Part shown: positions 35,028 to 44,848 of the stretch, piece by piece | Layout of the letters: each line of letters begins with the position of its first letter | Numbering within the stretch: position 1 is the first letter of the stretch | Source of the DNA: Meridianimarinicoccus marinus | GTDB taxonomy: Bacteria > Pseudomonadota > Alphaproteobacteria > Rhodobacterales > Rhodobacteraceae | Assembly (NCBI RefSeq): GCF_040689105.1 | Contig: NZ_JBFBVU010000020.1 | Coordinates: forward strand, 13,990-77,989 | DNA: 64,000 nucleotides | Direction: 5' to 3' | Position numbers and translations under genes: made by a program | Notes under the pieces: generated by a model | Databases searched by the model: none | What the model was told of the DNA's origin: nothing | What the model saw: only the letters and a program-made list of their open reading frames with translations

Positions 35028-35037
35028 TCAAGATTGC

Positions 35038-35063
35038 AAAAGGGTGTCTTCGGCCGCCCTTTT
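35038..35063 (+). terminator. Rho-independent terminator of the infB operon
   Basis: The stem AAAAGGGTG pairs with CGCCCTTTT (one wobble) around an eight-base loop, ten bases after the infB stop codon. The T run at the 3' side is partly in the stem. Confidence 0.7.
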
Positions 35064-35078
35064 ACTTGGTGTAAAGAA

Positions 35079-35106
35079 AGGCCGCGAACCCTTCGGTTCG
35101 CGGCCT
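35079..35106 (-). terminator. Rho-independent terminator for minus-strand small gene
   Basis: A perfect 12-base stem (AGGCCGCGAACC / GGTTCGCGGCCT) with a CTTC loop. Read on the minus strand it is followed by TTCTTTAC, so it terminates leftward transcription. The only leftward frame just before it is the 45-codon gene at 35147, which supports that gene being real. Confidence 0.7.
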
Positions 35107-35146
35107 ACGTCTTGTCAGATCCCGCGGCAGGAGTTGGGAAACACGA

Positions 35147-35284
35147 TTAAGCCGCTAGAGACCTGACTGGCGTTCCTTCGAATACTTTCTGCCCGACCTG
35201 AACTGCGATCTTGCCGTTGGAAAGTGCCTGAACAAACGTACCCTGAACTGAAACACACGTTCCTATCATGATCGTTTTCAGCAT
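35147..35284 (-). CDS. 45-residue conserved-looking small protein, unknown function
   Basis: A short frame (MLKTIMIGTCVSVQGTFVQA, then an SNGKIAVQVGQKVFEG core, ending VRSLAA) reads leftwards from ATG 35284. It has balanced composition with alternating hydrophobic residues as in a small beta barrel, a GGGGAT ribosome-binding-like stretch upstream, an AT-rich promoter-like region at 35285-35440, and its own terminator at 35079-35106. I do not recognise a family with certainty. It may be an independent small gene lying between infB and mutT. Confidence 0.65.
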   Translation of the reverse strand: MLKTIMIGTCVSVQGTFVQALSNGKIAVQVGQKVFEGTPVRSLAA

Positions 35285-35470
35285 TGTTTTATCCCCAAAG
35301 CAGTGCCTGATATGCTAGATATAGTTAAGAAAAATTCATAAATCACTAACAAAAGCATCACAAATGTGAAATGTGAGCCCAAATTGCAAGCAACTGGTGA
35401 ACAAAGTTAATGCAAACGGGGTGTTAACTATTGTTAACGCAAGGGGGGCTCTGGCGAGTTCTTGCCGACC
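35285..35470. promoter_or_regulatory. AT-rich promoter region with GTTAAC inverted repeat
   Basis: The 186 bases upstream of the 45-codon gene are much more AT-rich than the surroundings. They contain a 16-base near-palindrome, GTTAACTATTGTTAAC, at 35423-35438. No gene is seen in it. It probably holds the promoter and perhaps a regulator site for the small gene. Confidence 0.4.
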
Positions 35471-35869
35471 TCACAGCCAATCACGAATGATCGGGATCAA
35501 GGGCACATCCGCAGCGGGCATTGGGAAATCGCGCAACTGCGTCGGGCGCACCCATTTCAGCGCCTGGCCTTCCTTCGAATGCGGCACCCCTTCCCATTTC
35601 CTGCAGATGAAGACCGGCATCAGCAAATGGAAGCTGTCGTACCCGTGTGACGCGAATGTCAGGGGCGCAAGACAGCTGGACCAAGTGTCGATCCCCAGCT
35701 CTTCGTGCAACTCACGGATCAGGGCTGCTTCGGGGGTTTCGCCGGCTTCGACCTTGCCGCCGGGAAATTCCCACAGGCCGGCCATGGATTTGCCTTCCGG
35801 GCGCTGCGCCAGCAGCACCCGGCCGTCGGGATCCACCAGAACCACCGCCGAAACCAGAACCGTTTTCAC
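35471..35869 (-). CDS. mutT: 8-oxo-dGTP diphosphatase MutT
   Basis: A 132-residue NUDIX enzyme that removes oxidised guanine nucleotides. The nudix box is GGKVEAGETPEAALIRELHE followed by ELG, and the N-terminal VLVDPDGRVLLAQRPEGK and MAGLWEFPGG segments are those of MutT. A GTG start at 35869 overlaps the argJ stop codon (GTGA), so translation is coupled. It is the last gene of the parvulin-argJ-mutT operon. Confidence 0.93.
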   Translation of the reverse strand: MKTVLVSAVVLVDPDGRVLLAQRPEGKSMAGLWEFPGGKVEAGETPEAALIRELHEELGIDTWSSCLAPLTFASHGYDSFHLLMPVFICRKWEGVPHSKEGQALKWVRPTQLRDFPMPAADVPLIPIIRDWL

Positions 35870-37200
35870 GACCGGTAGTCCGCGTTGATCTGGATGTAGG
35901 CGTGGGTCAGGTCGCAGGTCCAGACCGTGGCCTGCCCGTCGCCCAGCCCCAGATCGACGCCGATCACGAGTTCCGGGTTCTTCATGTAGGCGGCGCCGTC
36001 TGCCTCGCGATAGCTGGATGCGACCCAGCCCTTCTCGGCCACAAGAACATCGCCGAACCGGATCGACAGGCGGTCGCGGTCAGCGGTGACCCCGGCCTTG
36101 CCCACGGCCATGACCACGCGGCCCCAGTTGGGGTCCTCGCCCGCCACCGCGGTCTTGACCAGCGGAGAATTGGCGATGGAGCGCCCGACGATGGCGGCCT
36201 CGCTGTCGCTGGCCGCCCCGGTGACGCGGATCTCGATGAACTTGGTGGCGCCTTCGCCGTCGCGCACGACCTGTTGCGCCAGGTCGGTCATGACCTTCAG
36301 CAGCCCCTCGCGGAAGCTGTCATGGGCTTCGGTGCCGGGTGTCAGCACCGGCCCGCGTTGGCCCGTGGCCGCCAGCAGAAGCGTGTCCGAGGTCGAGGTG
36401 TCGCTGTCCACCGTGATGCAGTTGAAGCTGCGGTCGGTCAAATCCCGCAACAGGATTTGCAGGTCGGCCTGGGCAATGCGGGCATCGGTGAAGATATAGA
36501 CCAGCATGGTCGCCATGTCGGGCGCGATCATGCCCGAGCCCTTGGCGATCCCGGCAATCGAGACCTGCTCTCCGCCCAGATCCAGCGTCACCCCGGCGCC
36601 CTTGGCAAAGGTGTCGGTGGTGCGGATGGCCTCGGCGGCAGCGCGGAAGTTGCGCGGTTGCAGGCCGTCTTTCATCTGCGTCAAAGCGGCGGTGATGCGA
36701 TCGTGGGGCAGCGGTTCGCCGATTACCCCGGTCGAGGAGGAAAACACCCGTTCCGCAGGCACGCCCAGCGTCGCGCCCACGGCTTCGGTGATGGCGGCCA
36801 CGGATTTGCGCCCGTTGTCGCCGGTGAAAGCGTTGGCGTTGCCCGCGTTCACGACAATGGCCGCACCCTCTGCGTCGTGCCCGGTCAGGTGCAACTTGTC
36901 TTCGCAATCCAGCACACAGGCCGACCGCGTGGCCGACCGCGTGGTCACCCCGGCCATGGCGGTGCCGGGCGCCAGATAGGCCAGCATCACGTCGTCGCGC
37001 CCCTTGTAGCGCACGCCCGCGGCCGCTGCGGCCAGTCGCACCCCGGCAACCGGGGGCAGGTCTGGAAACCCGCCCTTGGGCGCCAGCGGCGAGACCGCTG
37101 GCAACCCCGGCTTTGCGGCCGCCTCAAGTGCGGCCACCTGCGCCCGCAGGCGCGTTACTTCCGCGCGGAGGCGCTGCTCCTCAGACGACGGGTGCGACAT
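35866..37200 (-). CDS. argJ: Bifunctional glutamate N-acetyltransferase / ornithine acetyltransferase
   Basis: A 444-residue ArgJ that recycles acetyl groups in arginine synthesis. The autocleavage site with the nucleophilic Thr lies in SSSTGVIGEPLP, and VVNAGNANAFTGDNG and the C-terminal DPNWGRVVMAVGK segments are diagnostic. It carries an unusual N-terminal extension of about 35 residues predicted as a coiled coil (EEQRLRAEVTRLRAQVAALE) before the normal start region (VSPLAPKGGF). The ATG directly abuts the stop codon of the parvulin gene, which supports the long form. Confidence 0.93.
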   Translation of the reverse strand: MSHPSSEEQRLRAEVTRLRAQVAALEAAAKPGLPAVSPLAPKGGFPDLPPVAGVRLAAAAAGVRYKGRDDVMLAYLAPGTAMAGVTTRSATRSACVLDCEDKLHLTGHDAEGAAIVVNAGNANAFTGDNGRKSVAAITEAVGATLGVPAERVFSSSTGVIGEPLPHDRITAALTQMKDGLQPRNFRAAAEAIRTTDTFAKGAGVTLDLGGEQVSIAGIAKGSGMIAPDMATMLVYIFTDARIAQADLQILLRDLTDRSFNCITVDSDTSTSDTLLLAATGQRGPVLTPGTEAHDSFREGLLKVMTDLAQQVVRDGEGATKFIEIRVTGAASDSEAAIVGRSIANSPLVKTAVAGEDPNWGRVVMAVGKAGVTADRDRLSIRFGDVLVAEKGWVASSYREADGAAYMKNPELVIGVDLGLGDGQATVWTCDLTHAYIQINADYRS

Positions 37201-37201
37201 G

Positions 37202-38050
37202 TTACTCGTCCAGCAGGGCAGGATTGTTCAGGAAGCCCGCGTCGATGTCGGTCACGGCCTTGCTGTCCACCGTTGCGGCTTCGCGCAGGGCCTCGATCTC
37301 GGCGTCGATGACGGTGCGCTGGATCTCGTTGGCGATGTCGCCCTGCACTTCTTCAAGGGTCGGCGCTTCGATGGCGCGCACGCCGTTCAGGCGGATCACA
37401 TGCCAGCCGAACTGGGTTTCTACCGGAGCCGAGACCTGCCCGGCTTCCAGCGCCAGCACCGCGTCTTCGAACGGCTTGACCATGGCGCCTTCGGCAAACC
37501 AGCCCAGATCGCCGCCGTTGGGGCCCGAGGGTCCGGTGGAATGCTCGGCGGCCAGCGCGGCGAAATCGGCGCCATCGTTGAGCTGTGCGATCAGGGCCCG
37601 GGCTTCTTCCTCGGATTCCACAAGGATGTGCGCGGCGCTGTATTCATTGCCGGCGTCCTGCCCGAGATAGGTCTCGTCATAGGCAGCCTGGATGGCCTCG
37701 GGGGTCACGGCGGCGGCGACCAGTTCGCGCATGGCGCTGTTGGCCAGCAGGGCGCGTTCCTCGTTCTCAAGGGCCAGCTTGGCGACCGGGCCCAGTTCGC
37801 CGGCTTTGTTACCCAGCAGAACCTGGCTGATCGCCTGTTGCAGAAGCCCGTCGTACAGGGCCTCGGGCGGCAGGTTCTGGTATTGCTGCGGCAGCTGCGC
37901 GCGCATCAGTAAAAGGTGCCCGGCGGTGATGTCTTTTCCATCCACGGTGGCCAGGACCGTTTCGGCGGTCACGGCGTCCTGGGCATGGGCGCCTTGCAGG
38001 CTTGCGACGACGGCGAGGGGGGCAAGCCAGCGAGCGGTTTTCAACAGCAT
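37202..38050 (-). CDS. Periplasmic parvulin-type peptidyl-prolyl isomerase
   Basis: A 282-residue PpiC/SurA-like foldase. The signal peptide ends near QGAHAQ. The parvulin domain lies at about residues 135-225 (AAHILVESEEEARALIAQL, GGDLGWFAEG, TQFGWHVIRL). It would assist folding of outer-membrane or periplasmic proteins. It diverges from secA across about 170 bases and is followed directly by argJ. Confidence 0.92.
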   Translation of the reverse strand: MLLKTARWLAPLAVVASLQGAHAQDAVTAETVLATVDGKDITAGHLLLMRAQLPQQYQNLPPEALYDGLLQQAISQVLLGNKAGELGPVAKLALENEERALLANSAMRELVAAAVTPEAIQAAYDETYLGQDAGNEYSAAHILVESEEEARALIAQLNDGADFAALAAEHSTGPSGPNGGDLGWFAEGAMVKPFEDAVLALEAGQVSAPVETQFGWHVIRLNGVRAIEAPTLEEVQGDIANEIQRTVIDAEIEALREAATVDSKAVTDIDAGFLNNPALLDE

Positions 38051-38222
38051 GGGTCATCCTTAGGTTCGGGCCGCTTGGGCCGCGTTGACACTGGGTATAC
38101 CGCCCCTTACATCGCAGATGATCAGCAAGGCGGGTCGCCCGACCGTCGTTGTAGGATGTGGCGCCAAGGGGAGCAACCCGGGTGTCTGCCGGATCGGGAC
38201 GGGCGAGGGAAGCGGAGAACTC

Positions 38223-40929
<2,707 letters not shown>

Positions 40930-40937
<8 letters not shown>

Positions 40938-41562
40938 TCGGCGGAAAACCCATTCACGTCAGGCCCTTCGGGGCCTGACGCTGTTTCTGGCCCTGCTGGC
41001 CGGACCCGTGGCGGCACAGGCGGAGGACTGCGCCGGGACGCTGGATCTTTCAGAAGGAGCGCCGGGCCAAATTGCGCTTGCGCTTCGTCTGCCCTGCGAT
41101 CCCTATGCCGCCGTGGCCCTGTCCTATGGGCCGATCCGTTTCGTGGAAGAAACCGGCATCGACGGCCAGCTTGACCTGACCCTGCCGCATCTTGCGGGGA
41201 TCTCGCGGCTGTCCCTCACAAGTGCCGACCGTGTGTTTTCCGCCGACGTGCCCGTAAGCGACTCCGCCGTGGCGTTCATTGCATTGGATTGGGCGCAACC
41301 CGTCGACGCCGTGCGCCTGTCCTCCGGCGATGCGGCGGCGCAGCCGATGGGCTTTCCCGGCGGTCTGCCTCGGGCGCGGGTGCTGCCCGTGACGGGCCAA
41401 CCGGTGCACCTTGACCTGCCGGTGACCGAAACCACTTGCGGCAAGGAACTGTCCCTGCGCCTGCATCGCGCAAACAGCCCCGCAGTGGCGCTGACAGTCA
41501 ACTTGCCGTCGTGCGACCGCAACGGCGAGACCCTGCGCCTGACGCTGGATCCTGCAGGCTAA
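40930..41562 (+). CDS. Exported protein of unknown function
   Basis: A 210-residue protein from a TTG start that overlaps the end of secA. A signal peptide (LTLFLALLAGPVAAQA) and cleavage near AQAEDC are clear, so it is periplasmic. Four cysteines (DDC-type near the mature start, LPC, TTC, PSC) could form two disulfides. No catalytic motif is seen. It lies on the same strand right after secA and converges with rppH, overlapping it by four bases. No other in-frame start preserves the signal peptide. Confidence 0.7.
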
Positions 41563-42038
41563 AGCGCGTTGCGGAAGGCGTTGAACACCTGCACATAGGT
41601 GGCGCGCTTGAACGGTACGATGTTGTCGATGATGTCGCCCGGCTGCATCCACTGCCAATCGCTGAACTCGGGATGCTCGGTGTCGATGCAGATGTCGGAA
41701 TCGGCGCCCTGAAACCGCATCAGGAACCACAGCTGCTTCTGCCCGCGAAACCGGCCTTTCCAGATCTTGCCCACAAGCTCTTGTGGCAGATCATAGGAAA
41801 TCCAGTCGTCGGTCTGGGCCTCGATGGTGACCGACTTGGGCGAGATCCCGGTTTCTTCCTGCAACTCGCGCAGGGCCGCCTCGCGCGGATCCTCGTCCTC
41901 GTCGATCCCGCCCTGCGGCAATTGCCAGGCGTTGGCGGTGTCGATGCGTTGCGCCGCGAACACATGGCCGGCGCGATTGGCCAGTACGATGCCCACGCAG
42001 GGGCGATAGGGCAGGGCGGAGATTTCGTCGGGCGTCAT
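41559..42038 (-). CDS. rppH: RNA pyrophosphohydrolase
   Basis: A 159-residue NUDIX enzyme that removes pyrophosphate from mRNA 5' ends. The nudix box reads GGIDEDEDPREAALRELQEE followed by TG, and the N-terminal YRPCVGIVLANRAGHVFAAQ, the WQLPQGG and the C-terminal FKRATYVQVF match RppH. The ATG at 42038 is chosen; an earlier in-frame start is unconserved. Confidence 0.94.
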   Translation of the reverse strand: MTPDEISALPYRPCVGIVLANRAGHVFAAQRIDTANAWQLPQGGIDEDEDPREAALRELQEETGISPKSVTIEAQTDDWISYDLPQELVGKIWKGRFRGQKQLWFLMRFQGADSDICIDTEHPEFSDWQWMQPGDIIDNIVPFKRATYVQVFNAFRNAL

Positions 42039-42122
42039 GGCAGCCTCCGATGCAACTGGGATGCCGTGGGTGTCGCGCACCCTCGGCAACTGTGCAAGAG
42101 CCCAGTTGCGCGCAGGCCCCGG

Positions 42123-43154
42123 TCAGCCCTGCGGCGGGCGCAGGGTGTCTCCAAAGGTGATGTCGGGGATCAGGGTGACACGCTCGCCCTCCGGTCCGTC
42201 CCCGTCCAGCGCATGGGCCGCGATGATCTGCGCCGCCTTGCGCCCGATATCCAGACGGCAGGCGTCCATTGTGGCCAGTTGCATCGGCAGCCCCTTCAGC
42301 AGGTTGACCCCGTTGAACCCGGCCAGCCCCAGCTTGCCGGGAATGTCATAGCCCTTTTCCATGCAGTAAAACAACCCGCCCGCGCCGATCATGTCGTTGG
42401 AATAATACAGGAAATCGATGTCCGGGGTGCGATTGAGAATGGCCTCGGTCATTTCGCGCCCCTTCACCAGCGCCGAACCGCCCGCGTAGAATTCCTGATC
42501 CGCGATTTCCAGCCCGGCCTTGGCCAGCGCGAGGGTAAAACCCTCGAACCGTTTCCGCGCCCGGTGATCCAGCGGCATCTTGGTGCCCAGAAAGCCGACA
42601 CGCTTATATCCCGCGGCCACGATCGCCTCGCCCATGGTGCGCCCTGCCGCCCGGTGCGAGATGCCGACCATGGCATCGACCGGCTCGCCATCCGTATCCA
42701 TGATCTCGACCACCGGAATACCGGCGGCGGCCAGCATCGCGCGGGCCGCGTCGGTATGCTCCAGCCCGGCCAGGATCACACCCGAGGGTCGCCATGACAG
42801 CATTTCATACAGGACCGCCTCTTCGCGTTCCGGCTTGTAGTGGGTCAGTCCCACCACCGGTTGCAGCGGCGTGTCGTCCAGGATCTCCGAAATGCCCATC
42901 ATGACTTCGGGAAAGACCATGTTCGACATGGACGGAATGATGACCGCCACCAGGTTCACCCGCTGAGAGGCCAGCGCGCCGGCGATCTTGTTGGGCACGT
43001 AGCCCAGCGTCTTGGCCGCATCGAGCACCTTCTGGCGGGTCTTGTCCGACACGTCACCGCGGTTGCGCAATACCCGGCTGACAGTCATTTCGCTGACCCC
43101 GGAAGCCTCTGAAACATCCCTCAGCGTCAATGGTCGCCGTGTCTGTGCCGTCAT
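42123..43154 (-). CDS. LacI family transcriptional regulator (GntR-gluconate-like)
   Basis: A 343-residue repressor. The helix-turn-helix (LTLRDVSEASGVSEMTVSRV) and hinge are at the N-terminus, and the effector domain contains VAVIIPSMSNMVFPEVMMGI, YYSNDMIGAGG and LGLAGFNGV. The effector-domain pattern is closest to the gluconate repressor group. A TAGCGCTA palindrome lies about 30 bases upstream of its start and may be its own operator. It borders tRNA-Arg and marks the end of the core chromosome. Confidence 0.9.
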   Translation of the reverse strand: MTAQTRRPLTLRDVSEASGVSEMTVSRVLRNRGDVSDKTRQKVLDAAKTLGYVPNKIAGALASQRVNLVAVIIPSMSNMVFPEVMMGISEILDDTPLQPVVGLTHYKPEREEAVLYEMLSWRPSGVILAGLEHTDAARAMLAAAGIPVVEIMDTDGEPVDAMVGISHRAAGRTMGEAIVAAGYKRVGFLGTKMPLDHRARKRFEGFTLALAKAGLEIADQEFYAGGSALVKGREMTEAILNRTPDIDFLYYSNDMIGAGGLFYCMEKGYDIPGKLGLAGFNGVNLLKGLPMQLATMDACRLDIGRKAAQIIAAHALDGDGPEGERVTLIPDITFGDTLRPPQG

Positions 43155-43181
43155 GCCCGTGCCTTTCGCTTGCGTTGCCCG

Positions 43182-43197
43182 AGTCTAGCGCTAACTT
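43182..43197. promoter_or_regulatory. Candidate LacI-family operator upstream of the second lacI-type gene
   Basis: The core TAGCGCTA is perfectly palindromic and lies in the context GTCTAGCGCTAACT. LacI/GalR repressors use central CG palindromes of this kind. Its position about 30 bases ahead of the start suggests autoregulation. Confidence 0.4.
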
Positions 43198-43291
43198 CGA
43201 CCGCGCCGCAATCGGCTAAGATTGTTGCGCGCGCGTTTTTCGCAAGTCTGCGGGTTGCGAAGACGCCGGCTTCCGGCGAAAAGACGCCCGT

Positions 43292-43368
43292 GGCCCCGTG
43301 GCTCAACTGGATAGAGCAGCCCCCTCCTAAGGGGCAGGTTGCAGGTTCGAATCCTGCCGGGGTCACCA
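43292..43368 (+). tRNA. tRNA-Arg (anticodon CCT)
   Basis: A 77-base cloverleaf. The acceptor stem is GGCCCCG with CGGGGTC (one G-T pair). The anticodon stem is GCCCC/GGGGC around the loop CTCCTAA with anticodon CCT. The T arm is GCAGG TTCGAAT CCTGC, and CCA is encoded. It is the integration target of the mobile element, whose left attachment core covers its 3' 47 bases. Integration preserves the gene. Confidence 0.96.
43322..43368 (+). repeat. attL: left 47-bp attachment repeat in tRNA-Arg
   Basis: The last 47 bases of the tRNA, from CCCTCCTAAGG to the encoded CCA, are repeated perfectly and in the same orientation at 58385-58431. The identity stops at both edges. This is the classic signature of integrase-mediated insertion into a tRNA 3' end. 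Confidence 0.95.
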
Positions 43369-43444
43369 AAAACACCTGAAAAATGTGGCTTATTTACAGG
43401 ACGTTGTGCGCAAGCTTGCGAAAAGTCCCGTCAGCTTTCGCGGC

Positions 43445-43469
43445 GAAATCGGCTGAAACGGCCGATTTC
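43445..43469. repeat. Inverted repeat at element left end
   Basis: A perfect nine-base inverted repeat (GAAATCGGC / GCCGATTTC) with a seven-base loop, directly before the two left integrase-arm-like sites. It may be part of the recombination region, an origin of transfer, or a transcript hairpin; the sequence does not decide. Confidence 0.45.
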
Positions 43470-43470
43470 T

Positions 43471-43489
43471 CGTACAAAACCTGTACAAA
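43471..43489. other. Candidate left arm-type integrase sites
   Basis: CGTACAAA (43471-43478) and TGTACAAA (43482-43489) are spaced 11 bases start to start. The same octamer family recurs three times near the right end (58305-58338), also beginning with an 11-base spacing. Matching sites at both ends of a tyrosine-integrase element fit arm-type binding sites. Confidence 0.55.
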
Positions 43490-43523
43490 GTTCGCACGTT
43501 TGTGCGTATTTCGGAGGCCAATC

Positions 43524-44381
43524 ATGAGCCGCCATAGCTTTGATCCCGAAATCGCCGGGCGAGTGGGCCTGAACGCAGCGGTGATTTTCCAAAACATCGT
43601 GTTCTGGATCGAGAAGAACCAAGCCAATCGCCGCAACCTTCGAGACGGGCGGTATTGGACTTACAATTCGATCTCGGCCTTTGGTGAGTTGTTCCCCTAT
43701 CTGAGCGACAAGCAGATCCGAACAGCGCTCGAAAAGCTGGTCAGCGCAGAGCTGATCATCAAGGGCAACTTCAGCGACGATCGTTACGATCGGACCTGCT
43801 GGTATGCCTTGGGCAACTCCATTTGCCCAAATGGGCAAATCGATCCGACCGAAAGGGAAAATGACGCATTTGCCCCTGAGGGCAAGCCATCTGCCCCTGA
43901 GGGCAAATCCTATAAGAACAGATATAAACCATATCAAAAACCAAATCCTTCGCACGCGAAGGCGGCGGTGGAGGATGAGATTTCAGAAAAGATTTTGTCC
44001 GCCTATCCCGAGGATCGCATTCGCGGCAAAGCGGTTTGCCTCTCACAAATCCGCCAGGCGCTGGCCGACGGAGTCGGCGCCAAAGACCTCGAGGACGCCG
44101 TGCGGGCCTATGCGACCGAGAGCGAAGGATTCACCCGTTCCAAGGTGTGCTTCTCCGACAACTGGTTCACGTCTGGACGTTGGCTAAAATACCTTCACGA
44201 CGTTGAGGAGGCGCGAGAAGCTGGCAAGGCCAAAGAGGCCGAATTGCTGAAAGGTTTGGCTGACTGGGTCAAGGACCGCCATCCGCTGTGCCGCCACATC
44301 ACGCCCGGCCAAGTGACTGCGTTGCTGGCCGCAAAGCTTGTCAGCCCTGCTGAAATCGAAGCGGCGGGGCTGAGAGCATGA
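43524..44381 (+). CDS. Replication-initiator-like winged-helix protein
   Basis: A 285-residue protein. The first 110 residues are a winged-helix domain of the kind at the start of phage and plasmid replication proteins (LNAAVIFQNIVFWIEKN, WTYNSISAFGELFPYLSDKQ, IRTALEKL). A low-complexity middle has repeated CPNGQ / APEGK motifs, encoded by DNA inverted repeats. The C-terminal part (SYPEDRIRGKA-like, LADWVKDRHP) is helical. The ATG at 43524 has a CGGAGG ribosome-binding site; the frame is open further upstream but without one. It overlaps mobC by four bases. The exact replication role is inferred. Confidence 0.7.
   Translation: MSRHSFDPEIAGRVGLNAAVIFQNIVFWIEKNQANRRNLRDGRYWTYNSISAFGELFPYLSDKQIRTALEKLVSAELIIKGNFSDDRYDRTCWYALGNSICPNGQIDPTERENDAFAPEGKPSAPEGKSYKNRYKPYQKPNPSHAKAAVEDEISEKILSAYPEDRIRGKAVCLSQIRQALADGVGAKDLEDAVRAYATESEGFTRSKVCFSDNWFTSGRWLKYLHDVEEAREAGKAKEAELLKGLADWVKDRHPLCRHITPGQVTALLAAKLVSPAEIEAAGLRA
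43822..43907. repeat. Three 18-base inverted repeats inside the rep-like gene (candidate origin)
   Basis: Three copies of TTTGCCC-N4-GGGCAAA lie at 43822-43839, 43869-43886 and 43890-43907. The last two have the same spacer (CTGA) and one mismatch each. Start-to-start spacings are 47 and 21 bases. Initiator-binding repeats inside the initiator gene are known from lambda O, so this is a candidate replication origin. The coding effect is a repeated Pro-x-Gly-x motif. Confidence 0.55.
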
Positions 44382-44848
44382 GTGTGACAAATCCCAACAA
44401 AGAACAGACAGCAAGGTTACCCACCGATTACATCGGCGGGACTTGTGAGGGGCGGCAAGCCTCCCCTTCAAACCCCAACCAGACGCGCGCAAGCGGCGTC
44501 AAAGTGAGCCTTTCCGAAAGCGTGATCTTTCGATGCACACCGTCGGAAAAGGCAGCGCTTGTGGCCAAATCGCGCGCCGCTGGCCTGCCCAATGCCACGC
44601 TGATGCGCGAGGCCTTGGGGCTAACCGAGGCACGTCGACGCAAGCCCGTCCCCCGAGTTGACCCGAAGGTGACCTTTGCGATTGCCCGTGTAGGCGGCAA
44701 CCTCAATCAGCTGTCACGCTGGATCAACGGCGCGGTCAAATCCGGCCGCGCAAGCCAGATCGATGCGCTCAAGGTGGCGATGCAACTGGTAGTCATCGAA
44801 CGGCAACTGGCGCAGATCGTGGCGACACGCACAGGCGGTGGCGAATGA
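44378..44848 (+). CDS. mobC: MobC-like mobilisation accessory protein
   Basis: A 156-residue protein with a ribbon-helix-helix-like first half (FRCTPSEKAALVAKSRAAGL, PNATLMREALGL) and the MobC signature ARVGGNLNQLSRWIN. MobC binds the origin of transfer and helps the relaxase open the strands. It starts in an ATGA overlap with the rep-like gene and ends in an ATGA overlap with the relaxase gene, so the three are translationally coupled. Confidence 0.88.
   Translation: MSVTNPNKEQTARLPTDYIGGTCEGRQASPSNPNQTRASGVKVSLSESVIFRCTPSEKAALVAKSRAAGLPNATLMREALGLTEARRRKPVPRVDPKVTFAIARVGGNLNQLSRWINGAVKSGRASQIDALKVAMQLVVIERQLAQIVATRTGGGE

Noticed and set aside
43264..43278. A CGCCGG / CCGGCG hairpin just before the tRNA as a terminator
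   Set aside because: It has no T run on either downstream side in the needed orientation; it may be incidental in GC-rich DNA.
44440..44500. A G-rich/C-rich imperfect hairpin at the start of mobC as origin of transfer
   Set aside because: The pairing is imperfect, it lies inside coding sequence, and no nick-site motif can be recognised.
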